Shown: positions 1 through 8,569 of the stretch, piece by piece
Layout: every line of letters starts with the position of its first letter
Position numbering within the stretch: the first letter of the stretch is position 1
DNA from: Methanobrevibacter ruminantium
Lineage (GTDB): Archaea > Methanobacteriota > Methanobacteria > Methanobacteriales > Methanobacteriaceae
Reading direction: 5' to 3'
NCBI GenBank assembly: GCA_004553595.1
Contig: SFKZ01000003.1
Coordinates: 81,709-145,708, forward strand
Length of the DNA: 64,000 bases
The notes under the pieces: model-generated
Seen by the model: only the letters and a program-made list of their open reading frames with translations
The model's database searches: none
Told to the model about the DNA's origin: nothing
Translations under genes and position numbers: made by a program

Positions 1-103
1 TAAAACATTGCCTGCATAAGTTGAGTCCGTATCTGCTTACAATAGCAGAGTGGTCTCCACAACGGCTACATTTTTTTGCTGCTTTTCCGTATTTTCTTGG
101 CAA
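1..103 (-). CDS. rps14: 30S ribosomal protein S14 (zinc type), partial
   Basis: The 3' end lies outside the window. The visible N-terminus reads PRKYGKAAKKCSRCG and continues to LCRQCF, the CxxC...CxxC zinc-binding arrangement of archaeal S14. The start is TTG at 103, six bases after a GGTG ribosome-binding motif. It follows L5 by about 50 bases, the normal archaeal spc order. This small gene binds 16S rRNA in the head of the 30S subunit. It is assigned from direct translation of the minus strand. Confidence 0.9.
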   Translation of the reverse strand, partial: MPRKYGKAAKKCSRCGDHSAIVSRYGLNLCRQCF

Positions 104-152
104 TATAATCACCTTAACATATCATTTAATATCAAATTACCCTTTTGCAGGA

Positions 153-677
153 TTATTCGTAATCTTCTTCCTCTGCAATGGTAACATTGAATTTTTCTTC
201 CATAAATTTCATAGTTTCTTCAGGATTGATTCTATGTCTTTTTGGAATAGATTTCTTTTGGATTTTTCTTCTTTTAATTCTATAACCAGGTTTTTCAAAG
301 GTGATAGAAAGATTCATACCAAAAATACCAATATCTGGATCATATCTCATTCCAGGAATATCAATATGTTCTCTAATACCGAAAGAAACATTACCTTGTG
401 CATCAAATTGACTAGGTCTTAATTTGTTGTTAATACCTTCTAAAACCAATTTAATTGCATCTTCAGCTTTTTCTCCACGGAGAGTTACTTTACATGCAAT
501 AGGTTGTCTTTTTCTGATACCCCATTCTGGGTTAGTTACTTTGGAATAGGTTTTAACAGGGGTTTGACCAGTCATGTTTTCAATAAGAGTCATAGCTCTT
601 GATAATTTTTCACCAGCTTCACCAACACCAATGTTGATGGTAGCTTTTGAAATGATAACTTCATTCATTGGATTCAT
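153..677 (-). CDS. rpl5: 50S ribosomal protein L5
   Basis: The 174-residue product has the archaeal L5 signature: MNEVIISKATINIGVGEAGE near the N-terminus and a basic stretch (GYRIKRRKIQKKSIP) near residues 130-145. L5 binds 5S rRNA in the central protuberance of the large subunit. The ATG at 677 overlaps the TGA of the S4e gene (shared ATGA), so translation is probably coupled. The acidic tail (AEEEDYE) fits the lineage. Confidence 0.97.
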   Translation of the reverse strand: MNPMNEVIISKATINIGVGEAGEKLSRAMTLIENMTGQTPVKTYSKVTNPEWGIRKRQPIACKVTLRGEKAEDAIKLVLEGINNKLRPSQFDAQGNVSFGIREHIDIPGMRYDPDIGIFGMNLSITFEKPGYRIKRRKIQKKSIPKRHRINPEETMKFMEEKFNVTIAEEEDYE

Positions 678-1408
678 TGGTTAACCTCCAATAAGTCAAT
701 AGCTGGTTCATCTTTACCGATTACAAATGCATATTCTTTTAAGGTTAAGAAAGAATCACCATTTGCCTTTTCGATAATTGCAGTATTTGGTTTTGAAGAT
801 TCGTCCACAATAACTTCTTGGATTTTACCGAGTTCACCAGTGTGTTTACCACCAGTAACAAGTACAACTACACCATCTTCAAATTTGAAGTTTTCTTTTA
901 TTTCTTGTTCAGGTATGCCAATGCATACAACATCTTGACCTGCATATGCATCTTCATCAACTAAAACGTTTCTACCATCGTGAAGGTTTAATTGGGTTTT
1001 TCCGCCTTTAATAGTAGATTTGTTTACGATTTTAGCTAATTTGTAAGTTGCATCTTCTACAGAAATTGGGTGTAAAGTTAATCTTCCTTTAGTATCTAAA
1101 AGGATTCTGTAATTTTCTTCAGTCTTAGGAATAGTTAAGACATCCATAAAACCGACAGGGAATTTATAATCTTTTACAGCTCTTCCATCAATTAAAACAT
1201 TACCGGTATTGATAATTCTTTTTGCTTCTCTGGAGTTATCAGCAAGACCTAAAATGTCTCTGATAATAACGAGTAAAGGTAAAGAATCTTCAATAGCGTG
1301 TGAACCAGGAGCAGGTTTTACTGTCCAGGTGTCTTCTTTAGGATGGATAGGCCAGCTTTTAGGTGCTTTATACCTTTTAAGATGCTTTCTAGATCCCATT
1401 TTTGCCAT
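674..1408 (-). CDS. rps4e: 30S ribosomal protein S4e
   Basis: The 244-residue protein begins MAKMGSRKHLKRYKAPKSWP, the conserved N-terminus of archaeal/eukaryotic S4e. An S4-type RNA-binding segment follows around residues 40-100 and a KOW-like segment around 175-200 (VVLVTGGKHTGELGKI). S4e has no bacterial orthologue and here replaces the bacterial protein content of the spc operon. It overlaps L5 by four bases and lies two bases from L24. Confidence 0.97.
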   Translation of the reverse strand: MAKMGSRKHLKRYKAPKSWPIHPKEDTWTVKPAPGSHAIEDSLPLLVIIRDILGLADNSREAKRIINTGNVLIDGRAVKDYKFPVGFMDVLTIPKTEENYRILLDTKGRLTLHPISVEDATYKLAKIVNKSTIKGGKTQLNLHDGRNVLVDEDAYAGQDVVCIGIPEQEIKENFKFEDGVVVLVTGGKHTGELGKIQEVIVDESSKPNTAIIEKANGDSFLTLKEYAFVIGKDEPAIDLLEVNQ

Positions 1409-1409
1409 C

Positions 1410-1754
1410 TTATTCCTCCATATTTAATCTTCTTTCATCTTTTAAATCAGCTTCAATAATCATCAAGTTGGATGGGTGAATTGGAAGTAATACAGCGTTT
1501 CCGTCAGGTTTGCTTAAAGTAACACCTTCAACGGTAACTTTGTATCTTTTTGCATCAATAGATTCAACTTTTCCTTCATGACCTTTAAAGTCACCACGAA
1601 CAACTTGAACTTTATCTCCAACTCTTATTGGTAAAGATCTTTTACCAATGTCTGCTCTTAAATCTTTGCTTAAATTAGCACTCATGAGTTTACGACGAAT
1701 GTGTAAAGGAGCAGTGTAGAGAGCTTTTCTTTGTTTTCTTGGTTGAATTGACAT
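1410..1754 (-). CDS. rpl24: 50S ribosomal protein L24
   Basis: The 114-residue protein has a KOW motif (VGDKVQVVRGDFKGHEGKVE, residues about 46-65) after a basic N-terminus (PRKQRKALYTAPLHIRRK). L24 is an early assembly protein of the 50S subunit. The ATG has GGTG five bases upstream, the spacing most common in this window. It lies between L14 and S4e as in other archaea. Confidence 0.96.
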   Translation of the reverse strand: MSIQPRKQRKALYTAPLHIRRKLMSANLSKDLRADIGKRSLPIRVGDKVQVVRGDFKGHEGKVESIDAKRYKVTVEGVTLSKPDGNAVLLPIHPSNLMIIEADLKDERRLNMEE

Positions 1755-1769
1755 TTAATCACCATAAAC

Positions 1770-2168
1770 TTAAATTAATATGCTTGCTGCACTGCCTACA
1801 CTAGGCCATTTGTCAGCTGCTTCTTTAGCAACAGGTCCTCTGATTTCAGAACCTTTCAATACTCCTTCAGGAGTAATGATCACTGCAGCATTGTCTTCGA
1901 ATTTTACACGAAGACCATCAGCACGTCTGTATTCTTTTTTCTGTCTTACAACAACTGCATTGACAACTTCTCTTCTCATATCAGCAGTTCCTTTTTTAAC
2001 AGAAGCAACTACCATATCACCGACACCAGCTACGTCGAGTCTTCTACGAACACCTTTAAATCCTTTTACGGAAATAATTTCGATTTCACGAGCACCAGTA
2101 TTGTCAACACATTGAAGTCTTGCACCAATTGGTAAAGCTTTAGTTACGCTGGATGTAGTAGGTTTCAT
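1770..2168 (-). CDS. rpl14: 50S ribosomal protein L14
   Basis: The core reads ALPIGARLQCVDNTGAREIE, the L14 signature, and it ends SVGSAASILI. An upstream in-frame ATG exists at 2177, but that start would lie inside the S17 gene. Starting at MKPTTSSVTK gives 132 residues, the usual archaeal L14 length, one base after the S17 stop. L14 sits at the subunit interface near the factor-binding site. Confidence 0.95.
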   Translation of the reverse strand: MKPTTSSVTKALPIGARLQCVDNTGAREIEIISVKGFKGVRRRLDVAGVGDMVVASVKKGTADMRREVVNAVVVRQKKEYRRADGLRVKFEDNAAVIITPEGVLKGSEIRGPVAKEAADKWPSVGSAASILI

Positions 2169-2169
2169 T

Positions 2170-2490
2170 CTAATCATCACCTTTTACTTCAACTAATACA
2201 AAGTGTTTAGTTTTACTTAATGGTCTACATTCTGCAATTTTTACAGCGTCACCAATTTTTACATCAAGACAATCAGGTTTGTGAACGTTAATTCTTGATT
2301 TTCTTTTTTCGTATCTTTCGTATTTTCTAATGAACTTGTAGAAACTACGTTCTACAGTAATAGTCCTTTCTGCTTTATTTGTAGTAACAACTCCTTCAAG
2401 GACTTGTCCTCTAACAGATAAATTACCATGGAAAGGGCAGTTAGGATCATCACATTTAGTTTCTGGTTCCTTAACATTAAGACCAACCAT
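2170..2490 (-). CDS. rps17: 30S ribosomal protein S17
   Basis: The 106-residue protein has the archaeal N-terminal extension with a C..C motif (CDDPNCPFHGNLSVRGQVLE) and the OB-fold core containing KFIRKYERYEKRKSRINVH. S17 is a primary 16S rRNA-binding protein. The gene follows the RNase P p29 gene by ten bases, with a GGTG-type ribosome-binding site before ATG. Confidence 0.96.
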   Translation of the reverse strand: MVGLNVKEPETKCDDPNCPFHGNLSVRGQVLEGVVTTNKAERTITVERSFYKFIRKYERYEKRKSRINVHKPDCLDVKIGDAVKIAECRPLSKTKHFVLVEVKGDD

Positions 2491-2500
2491 TTTATCACCA

Positions 2501-2833
2501 TTAAATTTTTTTATATCTTCTTTTTATCCTATCTTCAGGACGATTCAACAATATTTTACCATCAATTTCAACTATGGTTCCATCCGGAACCTTAAATTGA
2601 AATACAGAAACATCTTTCTGAATTAATTTCTCATTATAAATTAAATTAAAATCATTCTGATTAGAACTTAAGTCTTTATCCTGAACCTTTTCCTTCACTT
2701 CAATCCTTAAAGTCTTTTTGGTTTCATCAATGACGGTTCCTTGTAACCCTATCAAAGAGGGATTGGAACTGTCAACAACTTTAAGTTCTAACCCAATTAA
2801 TTCATGATAGAATATATTTTTTGAGCTTATCAT
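2501..2833 (-). CDS. rnp1: RNase P protein component 1 (p29/Rpp29)
   Basis: The 110-residue protein contains the p29 core: HELIGLELKVVDSSNPSLIG followed by QGTVIDETKKTLRIE, a Sm-like barrel, and ends with a basic tail (EDRIKRRYKKI). Rpp29 is an archaeal/eukaryotic subunit of the ribonucleoprotein that removes tRNA 5' leaders. Its place between aIF1 and S17 inside the ribosomal operon is typical of Euryarchaeota and supports the call. Confidence 0.93.
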   Translation of the reverse strand: MISSKNIFYHELIGLELKVVDSSNPSLIGLQGTVIDETKKTLRIEVKEKVQDKDLSSNQNDFNLIYNEKLIQKDVSVFQFKVPDGTIVEIDGKILLNRPEDRIKRRYKKI

Positions 2834-2874
2834 TCTAAGCCTCAGTATGTGAATTTAGGATATGATTCATGACA

Positions 2875-3219
2875 TTAGTGTCTTCTTCTATTATTGTATT
2901 TCTTATCAGAATCTCTGATTTCAATAGTATCGGAAGAGAATCCCATTTCAGATAAAACTTCTTTAACTCTTGCCTTATGATCTCCTTGGAGTTCAATTTG
3001 ACCTTTCTTAGCGGTTCCTCCACAAGCGCATTTAGCTTTAAGAGTTTTAGTAAGTTCCTTAATATCTATATCATGTTCATCTATACCTTCGACAATAGTC
3101 ATAAGTTTTCCAAATCTTCTTCTGACTGTAAACACTTTTACAGATTGAACTTCTCTTGCGATTTCTTCGCAAACACAAAGTTCTTCAGGAAGACCACATA
3201 CATCACAGATTTTTGACAT
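2875..3219 (-). CDS. Translation initiation factor aIF1 (SUI1 family)
   Basis: An N-terminal CxxC pair (CDVCGLPEELCVC) precedes the SUI1 domain, with RRFGKLMTIVEGID, a CACGGTAKKGQIELQGD hairpin and VKEVLSEMGF. aIF1/SUI1 monitors start-codon selection on the small subunit, which is relevant to the AUU-start candidates in this window. It lies directly after L29 (one-base gap) in the ribosomal operon. Confidence 0.95.
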   Translation of the reverse strand: MSKICDVCGLPEELCVCEEIAREVQSVKVFTVRRRFGKLMTIVEGIDEHDIDIKELTKTLKAKCACGGTAKKGQIELQGDHKARVKEVLSEMGFSSDTIEIRDSDKKYNNRRRH

Positions 3220-3426
3220 TTAATTCTCCTTCTGTTTTTGGTTCATAATTGTAAGAACACGAGCAATAGTCCTTTTGAGTTCTCTAATTTTACCAGGGTT
3301 TTCATTAACACCTGCAGCAGCACTTTTGGAAACGTTTTTAGCGAGTTCTGCTTTGAGTTCCACCAATTTTTCTTCGATGTCCTCAATTTCCATTTCCCAA
3401 ATTTCTTTACTTCTTAAAATTGCCAT
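3220..3426 (-). CDS. rpl29: 50S ribosomal protein L29
   Basis: The 68-residue, mostly helical protein matches L29 (KEIWEMEIEDIEEKLVELKA, then NPGKIRELKRTIARVLTIMNQ). L29 lies at the polypeptide exit tunnel, where SRP docks. It is positioned after S3 as in all archaeal S10/spc clusters. Length is normal. Confidence 0.95.
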   Translation of the reverse strand: MAILRSKEIWEMEIEDIEEKLVELKAELAKNVSKSAAAGVNENPGKIRELKRTIARVLTIMNQKQKEN

Positions 3427-3445
3427 TTTCTCAACTCCTTAAAGA

Positions 3446-4216
3446 TTATTCCTCTTCGGAATCTTCGGTAGCTGCTTCAAGTTCTTCGAGGTCTTCTTCA
3501 GCTTCGACTACTTCTTCAACTTCTTCAATTTCTTCTAAGTCTTCGAGGTCTTCTTCAGCTTCGACTACTTCCACTTCCTCTTCAGCCACTTCTTCTTCAA
3601 CAATTTCTTCTACAGGTTCTGCAATAGGAGCAAGAATATCTACTTTATCAGGTAAAACTGCTTCAGGAGGCATGATTCTAACAACAATACCTAAAACACC
3701 AGGTTTTAAAGGTGCGGTAGCGAAACCTTCTTCTACGAATCTGGTTGCAGGTTCACCACATTTCTTAATGTAACCTTCAGTGAATTTAGCTACAGCAGAT
3801 CTGGAACCTCTGATTTTACCGGAAATAGTTACTTCTACACCTTGAGCTCCAGCACCCATGATTCTGCGGATAGTGGAATATGCTACTCTTCTGAAGTGCA
3901 TACCTCTTTGGAGCATATTTGCTATTTTAGAAGCCATGATTCTAGCATTCAATTCAGGTACGTCAACTTCTTTAACTTCCACTTGAGGGTTGTCCAAGTC
4001 AAATTTGGTTTTAAGACTTTGGGTAATAGCTCTTACGGTTTTTCCACCTCTACCGATTACCATACCAGGTCTTTCAGCATAAACGATTACCATAGTTCCT
4101 AAAGGAGTAACTTGGATTTCCATTCCTCCGTAACCTGCTCTTTCGAGTTCTTTTTCTAAATATTCATCAATTTTGGTTCTTCTGAGACCTTCTGTAACGA
4201 AATCTTTTTCTATCAT
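3446..4216 (-). CDS. rps3: 30S ribosomal protein S3 with long acidic tail
   Basis: Residues 1-190 are a standard S3: KH domain with VYAERPGMVIGRGGKTVRAI and a C-terminal domain with GAQGVEVTISGKIRGSRSA. From about residue 200 the protein carries roughly 55 residues made almost entirely of Glu, Val, Ala and Asp, including two near-identical VVEAEEDLE blocks. S3 guards mRNA entry on the 30S subunit. The acidic tail is unusual for a basic ribosomal protein and resembles the acidic N-terminal segment of HdrC in this window. Confidence 0.96.
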   Translation of the reverse strand: MIEKDFVTEGLRRTKIDEYLEKELERAGYGGMEIQVTPLGTMVIVYAERPGMVIGRGGKTVRAITQSLKTKFDLDNPQVEVKEVDVPELNARIMASKIANMLQRGMHFRRVAYSTIRRIMGAGAQGVEVTISGKIRGSRSAVAKFTEGYIKKCGEPATRFVEEGFATAPLKPGVLGIVVRIMPPEAVLPDKVDILAPIAEPVEEIVEEEVAEEEVEVVEAEEDLEDLEEIEEVEEVVEAEEDLEELEAATEDSEEE

Positions 4217-4219
4217 TAT

Positions 4220-4687
4220 TTAAGCCTCCACTAAAACTATTTGAATATGGGTAGTTGGAGTGTTGAATGGAGTTACTCTACCAAATGCTCTTGGTCTAGC
4301 TCCTCTAATGACCATACCTCTGTGGGAAGAGATATGTTCAATCTTAAGGTTTTCTACATCCATACCTTTGTATTCTGCATTTGCTTCTGCATTTTCAATA
4401 ACATTTAAAATTGCTTTAGAAGCTTTTACAGGGTATCTTCCAGCAGCCCAACCTTTCATACCTTTTCTGTGACCAACATCTCTGTTGTGTCTTTTGAAAG
4501 GAACAGCTTTTTTCATTTCAATTACATCATTTAAGTATGCTTTTGCTTTAGCAACATCCATGCCTCTAATTGCACTACAAATTTCCACACAATGTTTAGG
4601 GGAAACTTTAAGGGATCTTGCCATAGCACGTGCTGTTTTGGATTCATCAGCATCTTTATTGTTATAAGCGTATTTATTTTTAGCCAT
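4220..4687 (-). CDS. rpl22: 50S ribosomal protein L22
   Basis: The 155-residue protein contains the archaeal L22 features KTARAMARSLKVSPKHCVEI, GHRKGMKGWAAGRYPVKA and a C-terminal hairpin followed by RPRAFGRVTPFNTPTTHIQI. L22 lines the exit tunnel. The gene is separated from S3 by three bases and from S19 by twelve, so it is part of the same operon. Confidence 0.96.
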   Translation of the reverse strand: MAKNKYAYNNKDADESKTARAMARSLKVSPKHCVEICSAIRGMDVAKAKAYLNDVIEMKKAVPFKRHNRDVGHRKGMKGWAAGRYPVKASKAILNVIENAEANAEYKGMDVENLKIEHISSHRGMVIRGARPRAFGRVTPFNTPTTHIQIVLVEA

Positions 4688-4699
4688 GTTTTAATCTCC

Positions 4700-5116
4700 T
4701 TATTTAAGTGGTACAAACATAGATGATCTAGTAGCTCCCATACCTGGGTCACCATGTTGAACTCTAGCTCTGGTTGGTGCGAATTCACCAAAGAAGCATC
4801 CTAACATTTCAGGGGTGAAAGTTACTTCAACAAAGTCTCTACCATTGTAAATACCGAAAGTAGTTCCTACCATTTCAGGAATAACAATCATATCTCTACA
4901 GTGGGTCCTAACTACTACAGGTTTTCCACCTTTTTTATCTTGTTTTTGTAATTTTCTCATTTTATCCAACACAGACTGTTGTCTTGGTAAGAATCCTCTT
5001 TTTAAGGATCTTCTTTGTCTTGCTGGTAAAAGTTCAATAAATTCTTCCAAGGACATTTCTTTTAATTCTTCAATAGTATATCCTCTGTATTTAAATATTT
5101 TTCTAGCCAATGACAC
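4700..5116 (-). CDS. rps19: 30S ribosomal protein S19
   Basis: The 138-residue archaeal-type S19 has a longer N-terminus (YRGYTIEELKEMSLEEFIEL) than bacterial S19. The conserved core is VVRTHCRDMIVIPEMVGTTF and the end is FAPTRARVQHGDPG. S19 binds the 30S head near S13. It sits in the normal place between L2 and L22. Confidence 0.96.
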   Translation of the reverse strand: MSLARKIFKYRGYTIEELKEMSLEEFIELLPARQRRSLKRGFLPRQQSVLDKMRKLQKQDKKGGKPVVVRTHCRDMIVIPEMVGTTFGIYNGRDFVEVTFTPEMLGCFFGEFAPTRARVQHGDPGMGATRSSMFVPLK

Positions 5117-5127
5117 ATCTCCTTAAA

Positions 5128-5853
5128 TTATCTTCTTTTTCCAGTACGTTTAGCTGCAATTGAACCAACTTTTCTTCCAGGTGGTGCGTGTCTTGAAATA
5201 GTAGTAGGACGACCTGGGTGTTGTCTGTTACCTCCTCCGTGAGGGTGGTCAACAGCGTTCATTGCTACTCCTCTAACAGTCATAAACTTCTTACCTTTAG
5301 CTTTATAAGCATGCCATCTGACACCTGCTTTCAAGAAAGGTTTTTCTTTTCTTCCTCCACCCGCTACAACACCGATACTTGCACGGCATTGAGGATGGAA
5401 AGATTTTAATTCACCAGATGGTAATTCTACAACAGCTTGAGTTGCATCATGGGTAATTAAAGAAGCATAAGTTCCAGAAGATCTTACGAAACGACCTCCG
5501 TCTCCTGGAGTGTTTTCAATATTGTAAATTGGAGTACCTTCAGGGATTTCAGCTAATGGTAAAGTGTTACCGAAACTGATTGGTGCTGAAATACCGCATT
5601 CGATATCATCCTCAACTTGAATGGTTTCAGGAGCTAAAATATGTCTTTTTTCACCATTTTCGAATTTAACTAAAGCAATAGGAGCAGTTCTTGCAGGGTC
5701 GTGAATGATTTCTACAACTTTACCTTTTAAACTACCTTCTTTTTCTAAATCATCGTATGCTCTGTATTGGATTTTATCTTTGAATCTGTGAGAAGCAACA
5801 CGGTGAGCAGGAGTTCCTCTTCCTCTACGTTGGTGTATTAATCGTTTTCCCAT
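5128..5853 (-). CDS. rpl2: 50S ribosomal protein L2
   Basis: The protein contains the peptidyl-transferase-proximal motif GVAMNAVDHPHGGGNRQHPG near the C-terminus and starts MGKRLIHQRRGRGTPAHRV. I chose ATG 5853 over an upstream in-frame codon at 5859, because it follows a GGAGGATTG sequence and gives the usual archaeal N-terminus. L2 is essential for subunit association and catalysis. Confidence 0.96.
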   Translation of the reverse strand: MGKRLIHQRRGRGTPAHRVASHRFKDKIQYRAYDDLEKEGSLKGKVVEIIHDPARTAPIALVKFENGEKRHILAPETIQVEDDIECGISAPISFGNTLPLAEIPEGTPIYNIENTPGDGGRFVRSSGTYASLITHDATQAVVELPSGELKSFHPQCRASIGVVAGGGRKEKPFLKAGVRWHAYKAKGKKFMTVRGVAMNAVDHPHGGGNRQHPGRPTTISRHAPPGRKVGSIAAKRTGKRR

Positions 5854-5865
5854 AATCAATCCTCC

Positions 5866-6126
5866 TTAGAATACTCCCATTTTAACAGCTACATCTTCAG
5901 CTTCGCCTTCTTCAGTGAGTTTGACATAAGCTAATTTTACACCTTTTGGAGTGATGTGAGTGTTTACTCTTGCTACTTCCTGGTCGTATAGCTGTTCAAA
6001 AGCCTTTTTGATTTGAGCTTTTGTAGATGTTCTTCTAACAACAAAAGCAAGTTCGTTGTTTTGATCAATTAAATTCATAGTTTTCTCAGTTACATGAGGT
6101 TTAACAATAATTTTATAAGGATCCAT
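5866..6126 (-). CDS. rpl23: 50S ribosomal protein L23
   Basis: The 86-residue protein has the L23 pattern MDPYKIIVKPHVTEKTMNLI and FVVRRTSTKAQIKKAFEQLY. L23 is the exit-tunnel docking site for SRP and chaperones. It lies between L4 and L2. Length is normal for archaea. Confidence 0.95.
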   Translation of the reverse strand: MDPYKIIVKPHVTEKTMNLIDQNNELAFVVRRTSTKAQIKKAFEQLYDQEVARVNTHITPKGVKLAYVKLTEEGEAEDVAVKMGVF

Positions 6127-6171
6127 AAATATCCACCTTCTTAAACTATACCTAATAAATTCCTAAGGAAT

Positions 6172-6936
6172 CTATTGGAATAATCCTCCTAATTTTTCAA
6201 CAGCGGACTTAGTATAAACAGTTAACCTACCAGCATGAGTACCAGGTGCTAATAATTCAGCATTTAAGTTTTCTGCTGTAACGACTTCCACACCAGCGTG
6301 GTTTCTTGCACCTAAGCCAATGCCTTTGTCTTCAGCTACAACCACTAGAGGTCCTTTGCTGGATTTGTATTTACGTCCTCTTGTTTTTCCTCTACCTGCT
6401 CTTATATGTTTGCTGTTTTTAGCTTTAATGATATCATCGTAAACTCCTAATGCTTTGAAGATTTCACGAGTTTCACTAGCAGTCTTAACAGTTTCCAAAT
6501 CATCTTCAACAATAATAGGAACTTGTTCGAGATTTTCAATCTTGTGACCTCTGCCAGCAACTAATTCCTCATTAGTGGTAGCTGCAACAGCAGATCTGAT
6601 TGCGAATCTTCTTTCCTTATTGTTTACTTTTTCGTGATGATTCTTTTCAGCTCTTACTGGGTGAGCTTTTCTTCCACCTTTAGCTTGTGGAACAAATGCT
6701 GCTCTAGCACCGCTTTTGATTCTAGGTACCATAGCTGCACCTCTACCGGATCCCCAGGATTCTGCAGAAGTTCTTTTACCTGCCATAGGGTCATTACCCC
6801 AAGGTTGAATTCTAGCAGATTGAGCAGAAAGAACTGCTCTTTTAATAAGGTCAGGCCTGTATTCTTCACTAAAAATAGCAGGAAGTTCGATTTCTTCTTT
6901 TACTTCCCCTTGAATTGAATAAACATTAACTTTCAT
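6172..6936 (-). CDS. rpl4: 50S ribosomal protein L4
   Basis: This is the 254-residue archaeal L4 (L4e/L1e type). It contains PWGNDPMAGKRTSAESWGSG and GRGAAMVPRIKSG, the tunnel-lining loop, followed by ATTNEELVAGRGHKIENLEQ. The C-terminus (LLAPGTHAGRLTVYTKSAVE) is conserved. It lies twelve bases after L3 within the operon. Confidence 0.96.
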   Translation of the reverse strand: MKVNVYSIQGEVKEEIELPAIFSEEYRPDLIKRAVLSAQSARIQPWGNDPMAGKRTSAESWGSGRGAAMVPRIKSGARAAFVPQAKGGRKAHPVRAEKNHHEKVNNKERRFAIRSAVAATTNEELVAGRGHKIENLEQVPIIVEDDLETVKTASETREIFKALGVYDDIIKAKNSKHIRAGRGKTRGRKYKSSKGPLVVVAEDKGIGLGARNHAGVEVVTAENLNAELLAPGTHAGRLTVYTKSAVEKLGGLFQ

Positions 6937-6948
6937 TTTCTAACCCCT

Positions 6949-7959
6949 CTATACACCTTGCTTGGAAGCAGTACTAATAAATTCAATTTGAGGAGCTGCT
7001 TCATCAGCTTTCTTAGGTCTGATAGCTTGTCTAAGAATTACTAATCTTTTAGTAGGGCCAGGGACTGAACCTTTAACTAATACATAGTCGTTTTTGACTA
7101 AACCGTATCTAATAAATCCACCATCAGGGTTAACTGCATCCACTTCGGATACATCTCCGATTTTTAAGACTTTCTTATTAAATTCAGTTCTTTTGTGGTA
7201 TCCCATTTGACCTGCTTGTGCAACAGTCCACATAGTTCTTTCAGGAGACCAAGGACCAATGGAACCTACGTGTCTTCCTTTTCCACTTCTCATAGCTTTA
7301 CCGTATTGAATTCTAATATTCCATCTTTTTACAACCCCTTGGACTCCTTTTCCTTTGGTGGTTGCAATAGCGTCTACATATTGTCCTTCATTAAAGATAT
7401 CGCTTGCTCTGACTTCTTCACCTAATAAGTTAAGTGCATAGTTTAATTTTTCTTCAGCGGAACTTCCACCTAATGCACATTCAAAGATTTCAGGTTTTTT
7501 CTTAGGTACGCTAGCCATCTTAGGGTTAGTGTGCACTAAAACTCTAACATCTTCAGTTTTGTCTAAAGCGTCTTGTATTTTTGCAATAGCCTCAGATTTA
7601 TCATAGTCTTTAGGAAGGGTAATTTTCCTAGAGAGCTCTTCATCCAAATTATCTGCAATAACTTCGGTGATAGCTTTAAGTCCATGAGCAGTTTTTTCGT
7701 ATGATCTTATCCCCATGATTACAAGGGGTGGTACTTCCAAAACAGTTACAGGAGTGAAAACAGTCATACCGTGGGATGGAGAGTTTTTATCATTGTCTAC
7801 AACCATAGCATGAGTCATACCTGCTTTGTAACCTGCAAGACCTAAAAGTTTTGGTTCTTCATTACTTGGCCAAGCTTTGATTCTTGGAGTTTCTTTAGCT
7901 ACTCTTTTACGAGGGCTAAATGCCACAGAACCTTTTCTTGGTTGGTGATGTCTTACCAT
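6949..7959 (-). CDS. rpl3: 50S ribosomal protein L3
   Basis: The 336-residue archaeal L3 starts MVRHHQPRKGSVAFSPRKRV and contains GKGVQGVVKRWNIRIQYGKA and GRHVGSIGPWSPERTMWTVA. It is the first gene of this ribosomal operon, preceded by a strong GGAGG site seven bases before ATG and a long non-coding leader. L3 helps start 50S assembly. Confidence 0.97.
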   Translation of the reverse strand: MVRHHQPRKGSVAFSPRKRVAKETPRIKAWPSNEEPKLLGLAGYKAGMTHAMVVDNDKNSPSHGMTVFTPVTVLEVPPLVIMGIRSYEKTAHGLKAITEVIADNLDEELSRKITLPKDYDKSEAIAKIQDALDKTEDVRVLVHTNPKMASVPKKKPEIFECALGGSSAEEKLNYALNLLGEEVRASDIFNEGQYVDAIATTKGKGVQGVVKRWNIRIQYGKAMRSGKGRHVGSIGPWSPERTMWTVAQAGQMGYHKRTEFNKKVLKIGDVSEVDAVNPDGGFIRYGLVKNDYVLVKGSVPGPTKRLVILRQAIRPKKADEAAPQIEFISTASKQGV

Positions 7960-8569
7960 TCTTTTCCTCCGTTTCTATAATTTTTTCCTATAATTAATCA
8001 GTCTAATCTATTAAAATAGATTTTTTTACAAAATTTGATTCATTAATCTCTTTCTATTTCAAGTTGTCTAATCTTAAAACAATTATTAATTAACGAATCT
8101 CAGAATAAATAGCAATATTTGCTCTTTTAGTCAAATCACTAAAATTCTACACTGTTTAAACTTGATTATTCAGTTTATGTTAATAATTTAGCATACAGTC
8201 TCCTAAATCATATCTAGATAGGGCATACAGTCTACCTTTAAATAAAAATATCTAGATTAAGACTGTAGAGGCAAAAATTAAACAGCATATAAGCTAAATA
8301 AAGCTAGATAAACGTGAAAAACAAGCTCAAACTTGTTTATGTACTTCTCAAAGATTTATTATAAAGCTCATCTGACTTCATAACTTATTCCATGTCTTTA
8401 TGGAATATCTCCTTTATGGAGCAAACTTTATAGTGTCTAATTATAAAGCAAATCCTTGAAAGCTAAAGCTGACAATAGCTAAAGCTTCGATCTATATGTT
8501 TTTTTAATGTATTTATAATATTACGTATTAACGCTACGTAAATGCGGAAGTTAATAATGAACTATTAAC
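7960..8569 (-). promoter_or_regulatory. Leader and promoter region of the ribosomal operon
   Basis: These 610 bases separate the SPOUT gene from L3, both on the minus strand, and no protein-coding frame is convincing. They hold two copies of GCATACAGTCT (8191-8201, 8223-8233), each followed by TATCTAGA (8211-8218, 8249-8256), and an inverted copy of the TACAGTCT core at 8260-8267. Two short hairpins lie at 8388-8405 (TTCCAT/ATGGAA) and 8409-8421 (CTCC/GGAG). TATA-like boxes on the minus strand occur near 8356-8366 and 8441-8450. The region probably carries the L3 operon promoter and its control sites; the start of transcription cannot be fixed from sequence. Confidence 0.5.

Noticed and set aside
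1770..2180. Earlier start of L14 at 2177 or 2180
   Set aside because: Would overlap the S17 coding end and exceed the usual 132-residue length; ATG 2168 fits better.
3420..3773. Plus-strand Ser-rich frame opposite S3
   Set aside because: It is the antisense reading of the Glu-rich S3 tail and core; GAA/GAG codons read backwards give Ser runs.
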